Source: Dryomyza anilis (taxonomy: Eukaryota; Arthropoda; Insecta; Diptera; Dryomyzidae). From it: DNA of 64,000 nucleotides. Both the position numbers and the translations under genes were made by a program. Below the pieces are notes generated by a model. It did not search any database. It had not been told where the DNA came from and was given only the letters and a program-made list of their open reading frames with translations. Where the stretch lies: the NCBI GenBank assembly GCA_951804985.1, contig OX638133.1, positions 5,848,501 through 5,912,500 of the forward strand, given 5' to 3'. Shown here in pieces: positions 51,701 through 61,567 of the stretch. Within the stretch, counting starts at the first letter, position 1; each line of letters opens with the position of its first letter.

Positions 51701-54642
51701 CTTTTATTTTATTTTCTCGTTTTTATTATATTTAGTTTTATTTCTACTAATTTGTTTTATTTTTTAAATTTATATTTATTTGTATACTATATACTTTTGT
51801 TTTTCTTTTACTATATATTATTTTCTTAATAGAATAATTAATAGAACTAATCTGTTAAAATTATTTTCTTATATTTCAATTATTTTACTTTCTTATTTTT
51901 TTTTTTTTCTTAAATTTGATTTTATTATCTTATCGTTTGTTTAATAATTAATTGTATTTTTTTATATGTTTTTCCTTTTATTTTAAGCTGTCTAATTTTT
52001 AATATTTTACATTTAGTTTAATTTATATTCTTAAGATTTCTTTTATTTTAGTTTATTTTATATTATGTTATACTATTTTCTTTTTTATTTTAATTTGTTT
52101 TTATTGTTTTAATTTAATTTATTTTTATTTATCTTTCATTTTTCTATTATTTTATTTTAATTTTTGTTTGTTTATTATTTTTTTAATTTATTTTATGTTA
52201 TCCTATTATTTTATTTAATTTTATAATATTATTTTATATTCTTTTATTTTTAATATTTTTATTACTTTTATTTTCTTTTTTAATTTTTTTTCTCTATGTT
52301 ATTTTCATTGCCTTTTTAATTTATAATATTTTTTTTATTTTACCTTCTTTCATTTTAAATCTATTATTATATAAAGTACTTAAATTGTATAACTTTCTTT
52401 TTTTACTATTATTTTTTAATTTCTTTTATTTTATGATATTTTTGCTTTTATTTAATTTTATTTGCTGTTTTTCTGCTCTTTTTTTATTTAATTATTTTTT
52501 TCATTTAATAAAATGACCTACCTTTGATGTTTCATTGTGAAATACTTGCTCCGTGGCGAAGAGCGTTTGCAGATTTGTTACCAAAAACAATATTCTTGAA
52601 TCGTACAAAGCGGGCAGCTCATCATGCAACTCAGTGTTGAGTATTTCGTAGGTGCGACGGGCCTCTTCCAGTTGCTCGCGTCCCTTAGTAAGCTATTGAA
52701 AAATTAAAAATTACATTTACAATCTGTAGTTAAAAATTTGTAAAAAAACAAAAACTATTTTAAATTAGATTTAGCAACATATTTCTTATTAGTAGTTTGA
52801 GCTCTGAAATTGACTTTAAAATTAAGAAAAAAGTGTTAAAACTGATAAGAAACACTATGACCAGTAACTATAGTCAAAATCAATCTGGAGCTTAAATTTA
52901 ATATCGACATTTTTGAAAGTTTTCCTACGAAAATTAACGATGCATATTAAAAAATCTTCAGTTGAAAAAATCTCTATTAAAATTGTCTATAGTTAGGCGC
53001 AAATGTTTTCAAATTAAACGAAATTATCTTCAATTTAATCACATTAGTTTCATGCGAGCGTTCGTGAATTGCCCCTAGAGGTATGCAGCATTTACGCGTT
53101 AAACTGAAACATTTTGTGTTCGATAACACTCTGTTCGTCATATAATTCGTAGCGCCTTTTTGACAGAATTTATTTTATTTATGAAACATAATAAGCAATT
53201 GTAATGTTGATGGCCGTTAGTAAAATAGATTATTGGCTTTAACAAGTACACATACCATTCCAAACACGAACAAGAAGACAGGAGTAAAATTGAAATAACG
53301 GAAAATAGATAAAAATAAAGTAAAAAATACATATAATTGATTGAAAATAATGTAAAAAATAGACTAACGTAAAAAAATACATATGTTGGCTCTCTTTCAA
53401 AGAGTACAATGAAACCTTCCAAAAATATATTTCTTTTTTTATTTAAATTGAAAGAAAAATTTGAAAAAATGTTTGCTTTAAATTTAAAGTTTTTAAATTT
53501 CAAAGAAATTGTTTTAAGCTCTGTTTTGTCGTGGTTTGTGATTAATTTTAACACAATTTCATTTAATTTTAACATATTTCATCCACAGTGTAAAATAAAT
53601 CAGTTGAAACGAATTTAAGAATTTGAGACCGTGACCCATAAATTCAAAAAATCTTTGCTTTTTTTTAATATATATTTTTATACAATAAACATTTTTGTTT
53701 TACCTTAACATCATCCTTGCGTTTGTTGGCACTGGCCTGCAGACTCTGGAACGAGTGACGCTGACCGTCGTAATCGATGAGTTTGCGATTGCGTTTCTCT
53801 ACCTTTTTCTAAATTTACAAAGTAAGAGATTGAATTATTTATAGTTTTATTTCTTTAAAATTGTATATTATATATCGATGACTTACCTTCATTTCGGGAA
53901 ATTGTCCTGTGTATGTGTTGAGCGGTATCAACACTTGATCGCCCAATTTGTGCGCAAAGTCTTGCCACAGACTCTCCGAGGAGGCTGTTTGTGCTTGCAG
54001 TGCATCGTAGCCGGTCCACTGGGGTTCGTAGATTTCGCTGATGGCATCCATCAAGGTTTTGGAAGCAGTTTGAGCGGCTGTGGGGAAAATAAAGTTTGGA
54101 ATATAACAATTTGGTAGTTGATACTGAGATTTTCGAGACTCGATCTCGAAAATGAACGAGATTTCGAATCTCGTACCGTGTTTTAATCGAGAGATTTCTC
54201 TTCTCGTGCCCTCAGATGGTTAAGTTAGAAATTATATTCTTCTCTTAGCTCTTTTTATTGCTTAAAAACCAAAAAAAAGTTCGAATTTGAACCTGTATTA
54301 CTCGACTTGCATTTTAAATAATTTCTATATTATTAATTCGTACGAATTTAACTTTTTCCTATACTTTATGTTAAAACAAACTGGCTCGCAAACTGACCAG
54401 TTCGAAATTCTGTACACCCCGGTACTCAAAATAGTAAGAATCTGTACAATGTTAAACTACTTATATCGCAAATTAAAACTAAATTTAATATTTTGATAAC
54501 ACTTACCTCTGATGCATCTTATATAATTGTTGAACTCTTTTTGTAAACGATTGGCATTGACTTGTTGGCGATTGAAATTATTTAAATGATCATCGAAAAT
54601 CTCATCGGCGGTACGATCAACTTTGCCCAAATTTTGTAATAT
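37095..54642 (-). CDS. Amph: Amphiphysin (N-BAR and SH3 protein), all coding exons but the first
   Basis: Membrane-bending protein; in flies it organises muscle T-tubules and polarised membranes. Coding exons on the minus strand: 54507-54642, 53887-54077, 53704-53808, 52522-52692, 47728-47809, 47495-47635, 41706-42404, 38438-38580 and 37095-37175. Together they give 1749 bases (582 residues plus stop) with consistent phases. Residues 1-220 of this part are the BAR coiled-coil domain, followed by a long low-complexity linker and a C-terminal SH3 ending GLFPANFTRPV. The N-terminal amphipathic helix (about 23 residues) is missing. The first exon here starts in phase 0 at ILQNLGKVDRT, exactly where the Drosophila protein continues, so the start-codon exon should lie beyond base 64000. 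The total length then matches Drosophila Amph (about 600 residues). Confidence 0.95.
37493..37623. mobile_element. short MITE subfamily, partial
   Basis: About 130 bp starting GGGTGTGTGCAAATTTGTC and ending TTTGCACACACCC. It contains CGATAATGTAGTGTTTACCA, the core of the 151-bp type. Confidence 0.55.
37678..37896 (+). mobile_element. 240-bp MITE, copy with TAA duplication
   Basis: 219 bp, TAA at 37675-37677 and 37897-37899. It has the family marks GGTAACCGGTAATTG and CGCTGCATTACCGAC. It lies about 0.5 kb inside the last Amph intron. Confidence 0.85.
38438..38580 (-). CDS. Amph: Amph exon 9 (first part of SH3 domain)
   Basis: Reads ASTADLPPGVLYRVKATYGY, then VKEDVDELSFEIGDMIRVIE and YDDPEDQ. 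The ALYDY-like beta strand appears here as VKATYGYV, followed by DELSFEIGD. This is the SH3 RT loop that binds proline-rich partners. Acceptor TTCACAG, donor GTAAGC. Confidence 0.95.
39290..39511 (+). mobile_element. 240-bp MITE, Amph intron copy
   Basis: 222 bp, left flank TAC and right flank TTA, so the duplication is imperfect. It contains GGTAACCGGAAATTG and CACTGCATTACCGAC. Confidence 0.8.
39801..40036 (+). mobile_element. 240-bp MITE, Amph intron copy with TAA duplication
   Basis: 236 bp flanked by TAA at 39798-39800 and 40037-40039. A full copy with intact terminal repeats. Confidence 0.87.
40306..40457 (-). mobile_element. short (152 bp) MITE subfamily, TTA-flanked
   Basis: Starts GGGTGTGTGGGCGAATTGG after TTA (40303-40305) and ends CGCACATATCT before TTA (40458-40460). 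The core TTGTACGATGATGGT is the reverse of that in the 17958 copy. Confidence 0.7.
40458..41705. other. Amph intron 8, repeat-bearing
   Basis: AT-rich intron. A foldback repeat with ends TACACCCAGAAAAA and TTTCTGGATGTA spans 41269-41530 and includes three 20-base repeats of GAATTTTAATAGAATTTGAG at about 41452-41510. Nothing coding is seen. Confidence 0.5.
41706..42404 (-). CDS. Amph: Amph exon 8, long Ser/Thr/Pro/Asn-rich cassette
   Basis: 699 bases (233 codons), open throughout and phase 1 at both ends, so it can be skipped without shifting the frame. It starts SSSPSTSSHQQEQQQHEPRL, runs through Thr-rich and (Gly-Asn)n stretches and ends NKNPFEEDEEQIYEVPHG before a GTGAGT donor. NPFEEDEE resembles NPF/acidic endocytic peptide motifs. 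The acceptor at 42405-42406 was chosen by phase. It is preceded in the mRNA sense by 21 adenines rather than a pyrimidine tract, so the exact upstream edge is uncertain; an in-frame stop at about 42457 sets the outer limit. Drosophila Amph isoforms differ by linker exons in this position. Confidence 0.78.
43114..43598 (+). mobile_element. 240-bp MITE, outer copy of a nested pair
   Basis: Left 22 bases at 43114-43135 and the rest at 43380-43598, interrupted by another copy. Rejoining is evident because the sequence breaks at GACTAA and resumes ATTGCTGACTAA. The flanks (ATA left, TAT right) are not a clean duplication. Confidence 0.8.
43136..43376 (+). mobile_element. 240-bp MITE, inner copy of a nested pair
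   Basis: 241 bp full copy in the same orientation as its host, with the TAA duplication at 43133-43135 and 43377-43379. The duplicated TAA is part of the host copy's own terminal repeat. Confidence 0.88.
43599..43870 (+). mobile_element. two further truncated 240-bp MITE copies
   Basis: 43599-43726 is the right half of one copy (CTGTTTGCTGTCATCC to CGCACACATCC). 43727-43865 is the middle of another (GGTAACCGACAATTG to AAATCGAATAC), lacking both ends. Confidence 0.7.
43871..46250. other. Amph intron 7, no gene seen
   Basis: AT-rich intron with a CAGAAAAA-type foldback fragment at 44570-44655. Nothing coding or otherwise distinctive was found. Confidence 0.45.
46250..46680. promoter_or_regulatory. 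CGATA/TATCG-dense block in Amph intron
   Basis: At least ten CGATA or TATCG pentamers in about 430 bases, several as ATCGATATCG, far denser than in neighbouring intron. In Drosophila, clusters of CGATA bind BEAF-32 and TATCGATA binds DREF. A boundary or enhancer role is inference; it could also be a decayed palindromic repeat. Confidence 0.3.
47495..47635 (-). CDS. Amph: Amph exon 7 (linker, Asn/Ser-rich)
   Basis: Reads (A)NAIIQSSSPVQSPMKQMN, then an Asn/Gln/Ser-rich stretch ending SNVNNS. It corresponds to the linker after the BAR domain; the SSPVQSP core is shared with Drosophila Amph. Acceptor CCAACAG, donor GTAAGT. 141 bases, phase 1 in and 1 out. Confidence 0.85.
47728..47809 (-). CDS. 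Amph: Amph exon 6 (end of BAR domain)
   Basis: Reads IYSELEAIVDKLATDSQRGS, then NTLRKQA, the last BAR helix. Acceptor TATGCAG, donor GTAAGTG. 82 bases, phase 0 in and 1 out. Confidence 0.93.
48570..49335 (+). mobile_element. mini-me-like element with (GTCT)n, copy 2
   Basis: Nearly identical to the copy at 32086-32801, but the GTCT/GTCC tract (about 48705-48799) is more than twice as long. It lies in the Amph intron between exons 5 and 6, in antisense orientation to the gene. Confidence 0.78.
49546..49871 (-). mobile_element. tRNA-derived SINE, copy 2 (inverted, 11-bp duplication)
   Basis: Minus-strand copy flanked by the direct repeat ACGCAGCAAGA at 49535-49545 and 49872-49882, an 11 bp target duplication typical of LINE-driven insertion. 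The box B region reads GGTTCGATCCCC. The head is longer than in the other copies because a GACTACGAGC phrase is repeated. The tail is (ATT)n. Confidence 0.9.
50020..52500. repeat. 2.5-kb T-rich, nearly G-free low-complexity block
   Basis: On the plus strand almost only T, with A and C and very little G. It is built from TTTTATTTTATTTTCTAGTT-like phrases. A longer unit with CTTTTACGTTATATTTT recurs at 50961, 51152 and 51352 (spacings 191 and 200). It occupies the intron between Amph exons 5 and 6, so the pre-mRNA is A/G-rich here. Long open frames across it are composition artefacts. Confidence 0.8.
52522..52692 (-). CDS. Amph: Amph exon 5 (BAR domain)
   Basis: 171 bases, 57 residues: LTKGREQLEEARRTYEILNT, then ELHDELPALYDSRILFLVTN and LQTLFATEQVFHNETSK. 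The acidic LHDELPALYDSR motif is diagnostic of the amphiphysin/BIN1 BAR fold. Acceptor CAATAG, donor GTAGGT. It borders the 2.5 kb T-rich intron block. Confidence 0.95.
53704..53808 (-). CDS. Amph: Amph exon 4 (BAR domain, basic helix)
   Basis: 105 bases, 35 residues: KKVEKRNRKLIDYDGQRHSF, then QSLQASANKRKDDVK. The lysine and arginine cluster lies on the concave lipid-binding face of the BAR dimer. Acceptor AATTTAG, donor GTAAAA. The donor is non-consensus after GTAA. Confidence 0.94.
53887..54077 (-). CDS. Amph: Amph exon 3 (BAR domain)
   Basis: Reads AAQTASKTLMDAISEIYEPQ, then WTGYDALQAQTASSESLWQD and FAHKLGDQVLIPLNTYTGQF PEMK. Acceptor CCCACAG, donor GTAAGT. The PLNTYTGQFPEMK segment at the turn between BAR helices is highly conserved in amphiphysins. 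Confidence 0.95.
54507..54642 (-). CDS. Amph: Amph exon 2 (start of BAR domain)
   Basis: Reads ILQNLGKVDRTADEIFDDHL, then NNFNRQQVNANRLQKEFNNY and IRCIR. Acceptor TTTTTAG, donor GTAAGT. This is BAR helix 1 of the crescent dimer that senses membrane curvature. I searched the remaining 9.3 kb to the window end for the expected N-terminal amphipathic-helix exon and did not find it. Confidence 0.93.
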
Positions 54643-57154
54643 CTAAAAAGAAATTAAGTAAAATTGACATATGTATTAATACAACATATATTTGAAATTA
54701 AAAAAAAAAAATGAAAAACAGAAAATGAGAAATAAAACTTAGAAAAACAAAATTCTTAAATGTGCCGAAAAGTTCGAGAGAAATAATGAAAGAGCGAGAG
54801 AGTGCTCTGTCTAAAGAGCACATACCACAAATTTACATATGTATATATGTGCTCTAAATTATGGCAAATATTATAGCAACTGTTCGGTATTATTTATAGA
54901 AACATTTCCCGGCATGAATTTTTGCGTCGCTAGTTGATTTGTTTAAAAATAAAACTAAAATATAGTTTGAAATAAAAATCAAGAAGATAAAATTATTTGC
55001 GGTAGACATGTGTGGCAGCAGTCAAACAATTATTAATTATTTAGCTAATATTTTAAATTATTGTCTAAAAATTATTATCATATTTTACATTACTAATAAA
55101 ATTGAATATTTCTGTATTTTAAAATATTTTTTTTTATAAAAAAGTTAAAAACCATTTGTCGATTAAATTTGTTTTTAGCAAATGTACTCAAAATTATTTG
55201 GTATTTTTTGCATTTTACTTTTAGAAATATTGTTTGCTAACATTGGCCAAATTTTAATCTTTTGCATTTTAAGTCAAATGGAAGTTTGCCAGAATACTAA
55301 ATTTAAAATATATATCAGCGTATATCCAGCAATTAATATGTAGAGAAGAAAAAACTTTGTTTGATAAACTATTGAGCAATATTTTCAATTAACTAAATAA
55401 CAATAACAAATGGAATTTGAACATTAAGCTAAACTTATTTATTATAATTTAAATGAATTATAATTGTTATTGCAAGGATTATGTAAAACTGTATTAAAAA
55501 AAAATATATATAGAAATATATACAGAAATATATATAATTAAATCCTTCACCCTGAAAAAAATTCATTAAAATTGGTCAATAGAACAATTATTGATTTGAT
55601 AGTATACAAAAAATAAATCTTTTCATATAAATTCAAATGCAATTTATGGTATTTTGTAGTATTTAAATAATAATAATTTATCATTTTGACTATTTTTAAT
55701 TGTAAAAAACTATTATTTATATAGTATTTTTTTCTGGATGTTGTTATATCGAACAATAATTAATTCAAATAGTAACAAATGAAACTTTCGAACTACATTT
55801 CGATTATGATACCCCAGACAAATTTATTTACAGCGTCGACGTAGCTTAAAAACATTTTGTTCGACATATTTTAAACAGACAAAGATATCACAAGCTGTCT
55901 GTTTTCTGCCCGTTCCAAAAATATGCCGTAAATCCGCTATTAAAATTCCACAAATGTTTACAAACCAAAATATTCCATTTATCTGTATTCTTGAAAAATG
56001 CCACAAATTCTGTTTCGGGTAACATTAAAAAAAGTAGTTAAAAAATGCCCTGAGTGAGTGTGCGTGAGTACAATTTTTTCGTGAGTGAGTATGCGTGAGT
56101 CGAATTTTTCATAAAATAAAAAAAATCTCACTCTTAATTTTTTGCGATTTATCTATATTTTTTTCTGAACTACACTATTCAGAACTATAAACCAAACCCT
56201 TTCTAACAGACCGTCAAGGTTTCAGCCAAGATTTGATCTAACCCCCCGTACTTAGTATGGGCTAGTAAATGTTTCAATAGTTTTTGTTTGGTTTCATAGA
56301 AATGGACATGGAATGCTATTAGTTAAATTTTCAATTTCAGAAATACATGAAAACTCTGTATTTACTTCCTTTTGTTTATTAAGTTAATTTTGTTCCAGGG
56401 GTTCTTGTGGGGTCCGGTTTTTATCCGAGTTATAAATGTAGTAACCAAAAAAATAGCTTCAAAAATAGTTTTTCCCAAAGTCAATTCATCTCTGGTAAAT
56501 TCAACTCCGGACTATTCTTTTATTGATAATTTTTTTCTAATTTTCCCAGAGACAATTCTCAAAGATTTTACACGAATTCTTCACATCAGAATTTTTCTTC
56601 GATGCAATTTTTCCTTTCTATATGAACAGCACATCGAAGGTCTTTCACATTTCCATCTCCGTTAAAAATGATTTGATCAAAATCCCTACATCATAGAATC
56701 ATTATTGCATTTAAAGATGTAGGTTGTATTAAAGGTGCCACGCTCGGTCGACCAATCTCACTAACATTACAAATGAAATATGTATCTTTATGCATTCTGA
56801 AAATAATAGCAAAAAACCCGTGATTTAGCGTGATTCACGTGAATCACGCGTGATTGTGATTGAATCTTAATTTTACTCACGTGATTGTGAGTGAATGTGA
56901 GTAAAACAAAAAAGGCCATGAGTGAGTGTGCGTGATTAGAAAAATTCTTTCGTGAGCGTGCCCATCTCTACTTTCGACGTCAAAACCGTTAGTTGGCGTG
57001 TTCCAGGGGTGCGACAAATGTACAAATATTCATATTAGCAAACGGAATTGCTATATTAACGAAAAATAGCAAATGTTTTCATTAAACTAGTGAATTGCAT
57101 TGCTGGATTGATTAATGAATGCAATTAATATCGGTTGCTATATTTACGTTGATT
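54643..57154. other. Amph intron 1, left part
   Basis: AT-rich intron. A CACCCTGAAAAAA-ended foldback lies at 55549-55742. GTGAGTGTGCGTGA repeats lie at about 56050-56110 and 56919-56935. No coding exon was found. Confidence 0.45.
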
Positions 57155-57818
57155 ATTATACCCTACACTAAGAGTGAAAGGGTATATTCAGTTTGGTACG
57201 CCGTTTCTAACACCCATAAGGAAGCATCTCCGGTATGGAAAAGTATATATATTCTTGATCAGCATGACCTCCTGAGTCGATTTAGCGATGTCTGTCCGTC
57301 TGCCTGTCTGTCTGCCTGTCTGTTGAAATCCCTACTACTTAAACAATTGAAAAGTTAGATAAATGAAACTTATAATTTAGATTACTTATATACCTACGCT
57401 GTATGTGCGAAGGACCATTGTGACCTGTGATCTAACCATTTATATTCAAAAATACCTCATATTAAATTAACATCTACAGATCAATTTTACTGTATACGTG
57501 CTTAGTAAACTTTTTTGGTCAAATATATATTGAAATCATGCTCAAATACATGAAAATAGTGTTTTCCGCCGATACGACTTGTGGTTCCAAAAAAAAAATA
57601 GAAATTCACCTACCCATTTGTAAATATGGGCATCAAATGAATGGAAATTCTTCAGCGATTGAAAGTTTGTCATTATTTTCAGGATTCGTATACCCTGGTG
57701 AACAATATACCACTTTGAATGGTAACCACACATATGTGTAGACTATAATTTTGGTAATCCTAACTATCACAATAACACCAAATTTAAAATTTCCCATGTG
57801 ATCTCACCTTCCCAACTG
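57155..57818 (+). mobile_element. mini-me-like element, copy 3
   Basis: Same start and end as the other copies but more diverged. The microsatellite is short and interrupted (TGCCTGTCTGTCTGCC) at 57292-57322, and about 20 bases near the 3' end are missing. Confidence 0.75.
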
Positions 57819-57947
57819 TTTTTTTTGTGTACGTAGATGCTGCGGTGCTTTGTCTACCAAAATGAATATGAATATCTCAATGAACGATAATTACAAAAAC
57901 TTTAAAGGCTTCTCCTGCAAAACTCATTTTTAAGAGTTAGCATGTAT

Positions 57948-58255
57948 CCGCGGTAGCTCTGTGGTTAGTGCGTTGGACTGCGAGCCGAAAGGTCCCCGGT
58001 TCAAGCCTGGACTGGGGCTAACAACATCTTTTCATAGAAACATTTTTCTATACCGCGCTACCTCTCGGCATTAAATGGCAAACCTACGAGAGTAAAACAT
58101 TGCCTATGAAAAGCTCTCACCCGCCGTTCGGATTCGGCAATAAACTGTAGGTCCCACCGCTTTGAGTACAAATAAAACACGCACAGCTCATAATGGTGAG
58201 AGAGCTCGGCCGAAGTTCTTATAGGACTGTAGTGCCAAACTATTATTATTATTAT
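57948..58255 (+). mobile_element. tRNA-derived SINE, copy 3
   Basis: Head CGCGGTAGCTCTGTGGTTAG with box B GGTTCAAGCC, body as in copy 1, and an (ATT)n tail. Sequence agreement with copy 1 is very high across about 300 bases, so both are young or recently spread. Confidence 0.88.
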
Positions 58256-58359
58256 GTTATGGAATCAGATGGCCGTCATGTCCTCTTTGTGCTAATAAAA
58301 TAATTTTATTATTTTACAGAATTAAAAATCAAGCAGAATTCAAAATTTTCCTACTTTTG

Positions 58360-58720
58360 CTGGTTTGTGTTTAATTTGTGCTACTAACTTTGTTTTTTTT
58401 TTAATAGCACAAGTTGAGCACAGTCAAGCAAAAGTATTAAAAATTAATTTGAACAATAAGTAATATTTTCATTTTTGTTTAGCAGCACAAATAGCACAAC
58501 TCAAACACAATTCAGCACAAGTATCAAAAATTTGAACATTTTTTTAAATTTTTTATAGCACAATAAGCAGTTAATATCAAACAAATTATTAGTTTGTTTA
58601 CCTGTTCAATATAAAATTAAATAAAAAAAACTATTATAAAAATGGTTCTAAATTTTTGATATATTTTTAAAATCATATATTTTGCGGCACAAACCGAGCA
58701 CAACGTAACACAATATATAC
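58360..58720 (-). repeat. array of AGCACAA motifs (inverse of the 62.4 kb array)
   Basis: Repeated TAGCACAAGTTGAGCACA-like phrases at 58410, 58480, 58510, 58555 and 58686, separated by AT-rich spacers. The same phrases in reverse orientation fill 62370-63260. Confidence 0.5.
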
Positions 58721-59259
58721 GTTTAATTTATGGTTGTTAGCAAATACATTTTATATTAATTCTATAATAAAAATGTTAAGTAATTTGCAAAAAATTTAAA
58801 ACTTAAACAGATATATAGACAGCAAAATCAATTAAAGAACAAAAACTTAGTCAAACGCGTCGGTGCAAAAGGTACGACAGTTCATTCGCACTATATATAA
58901 TTTGGCTATGAGACATATTGTTGAACAATTTTTCTTCTTTTTTTTTTGTGTGTGTTTGTAATTGAAATGTTGGCAACAAGTACGGGAAACAAATGTTCGT
59001 TCTATATCGAAAAAGAAAAATACTATGTAAGCAAGTTTTTCTACAAATATTAATATTTTTAAAATAAAATACTGTTGCAGAATTTTATGACGGTTTTAAA
59101 TATTTGATTTTGTATGCTTTGATATTTTGTCAATAAAATGAATGTGTCTTGCATTTTATAACCAATTCGAAAAGTTTATTGCCCAAAGTAAAAATATTAT
59201 GTAAATCCAGTTCTATGCGTAACTCTAAAGGCCAATTTTTTAGTAGTAGTTCAACTTCA

Positions 59260-59500
59260 TTTGTCGTTTAAAACTTGTTAAACTCAGTATAGAGTTTTTC
59301 AGTGTACTTTAAACGTAGTTTAAACTTAGTTTAACCGACCAATGTCGGTGGAAAAATGTGACAGGTGCTCTTTATACTCTAAACTCTACGCTCTTGAGAT
59401 GTTTAAGTAAACGTAGTTTAAACTAAGTTTAAACTAAGCAGTAACCGCCCTAAGTTAAAGTGGCAATTACTGCTTAACCGACGATGGTGAAAAAGGCAGT
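59260..59500. repeat. palindromic repeat with AAACGTAGTTTAAAC arms
   Basis: AAACGTAGTTTAAACTTAG near 59307 and AAACGTAGTTTAAACTAAG near 59410, with AACCGAC at both sides. Probably a short foldback element; termini not defined. Confidence 0.4.
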
Positions 59501-61567
59501 TAGTACGATAATTTAGAATATAATACAATTGGTCATAATTAATTGGAAAAGCATGGGAGGGCTCGGTATTATCCGGAGTTATTCAAATAAAAATATATTA
59601 TTGTAGTATTTTTTCATTTGTAAAGGTTTAAATTACATTCATTAGATCACGCTAAATAATTTTATATAACTTTTTTTATTTAAATCATTAAAATATTGAC
59701 TACTGGGTACTTTCTTTTATACGCTTAGCTCAAATTTAATAACACAAAAATGCGTTATTTGAACAACGTGAATTATTTTGCAAACATATGCTTGCGCCAA
59801 GTTTTTTTTTATGACATAGCTATTTGGGTTACTTGCGAGCAAAGTTTTCTGTGTGATTAGTTGGCCAGACTTTCTTGTGTGTGTTTTTTTATATTATTTA
59901 CTCGTTTTTGTTCAGTGTACTTTGCATTTTATTTACAACATTTGTTTCTTTTGTTGTTTTTAATGTATTATTAATTGCATTCTTTTTTGTCATAACTTTT
60001 TGAAAATTAGTACAATGAAATTCTCAGATTTATATGTTCACTAATATTATTTTTTGAAAGTTATAAATAAACGTAATTTGACAGACGATTACAGAGAATA
60101 TAAAGGAAAATAAAGTATCTAATTTGTAGTGTTTTGGATAAATATATAAAAAAATTAAAATATTATACACGATTAATTTTATTAAATACGAAAAATGGTA
60201 TTTCCTGAGATTTTAGTCATGAAAAAATAATCTAATAAAATTAAAAAATTTCGTGTTTAGATCCAAATAACTTAAAATCGGTAAAATGGTGTTGAAAAAT
60301 TTTATAAAATTGTCAGAATATTGTTTTATACTAAAATTTAAGATCGCATTTGAAGTATATTTTTATTCGCAAATTATTTTCGTAAAGTTCTATAATTTTC
60401 TTATTCTAAATAGGACTGAAAAGGTTTTTGAAAATTCTATTCTAATTTTTTTTTAAATTTATGTTATAGGAAGAAAAAGAGTATGCTGTATAAATCAGCA
60501 CCTTTGAAATATATAGAATGATTTATAATTCCAGTGGGCAAATTGTGTTGAAAACTAACATCATCATATTGATTTTTATTCATAAATTCGAAAAACATTT
60601 TTATTTTCTCTGTGCTTCATTAATTTCTGATATTGAAATTTTATTATTTTTTATTTATTATAAAAAAAATCGGAGTTTAACATATTGAAAACATTAGGAA
60701 AGACACAAAATTGATAACGAAAATAAATGTGTTAACAAGTGAAAAAACACAATTGATAATAAAAAGTAGTTAACATGTATAGACAAAGTTGAACTACCGA
60801 CAAAAATGAAAAAAAAAAAACATTATGGCTTATTAAATGGTAGAAAAGTAGAGGAAAACAATAAATGCCGGGTAGTGTGTTGCATAAGTACTGCATAGCA
60901 CGACGGGGTCAATGAATTTCCACCACACTTTAAAGCAGAAGAAATACTGACACAGAGAAAACAAACGACGTAGTAGGAATTGTTGGTAGTGGCCATCAGC
61001 CAAGCCTCCAAGAACAACAGTTAACTGAGGAACAATATGAAAAGTTTTGGTTAAAAAGCAACGTTTTATGATTGTTTTTTTTTTGTTTTAGTTTTTTTAT
61101 TTGTCTGCCGGAAGCGCAATAAAAAATAGCAACACTGGATATTATACGAGATGCCACAATATTGGAAGTCGGTATGGAAGACTGAAGGAGAGGCAGACAA
61201 CACTGGGCTGACAACACTGAAAGACAGACAGACATTCACATGTGTTAATGAATAACTGCTGAAAAAACTTGTTTGAAACGTCAGACATTTTGACAGTCGG
61301 ACGCATTGACATTCAGACATTTGATTTTACAGTACCTATAAGCTTTAGACTTTTTATAGCTTTAAGCTAATTCATTTTCTGTGATAAAGCACGCATGTAC
61401 CTAGTCGAAATTGAACTAAAGATCATGATCGGGAACCCATATGTTTACCTGATGGGAACAAGGAGTTATATCACCAAAATTATCAGGCCATGCCAAGGTC
61501 TTCCCCAGTAGGGTCAATTTATACTAGGGATGCATGGACAGACCATTGATATCTTAAACTCAAAAGC

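Noticed and set aside
58855..58920. Candidate for the missing Amph first exon
   Set aside because: A less AT-rich patch in the right intron, but no frame reads the conserved amphiphysin N terminus and no donor in phase 0 was found.
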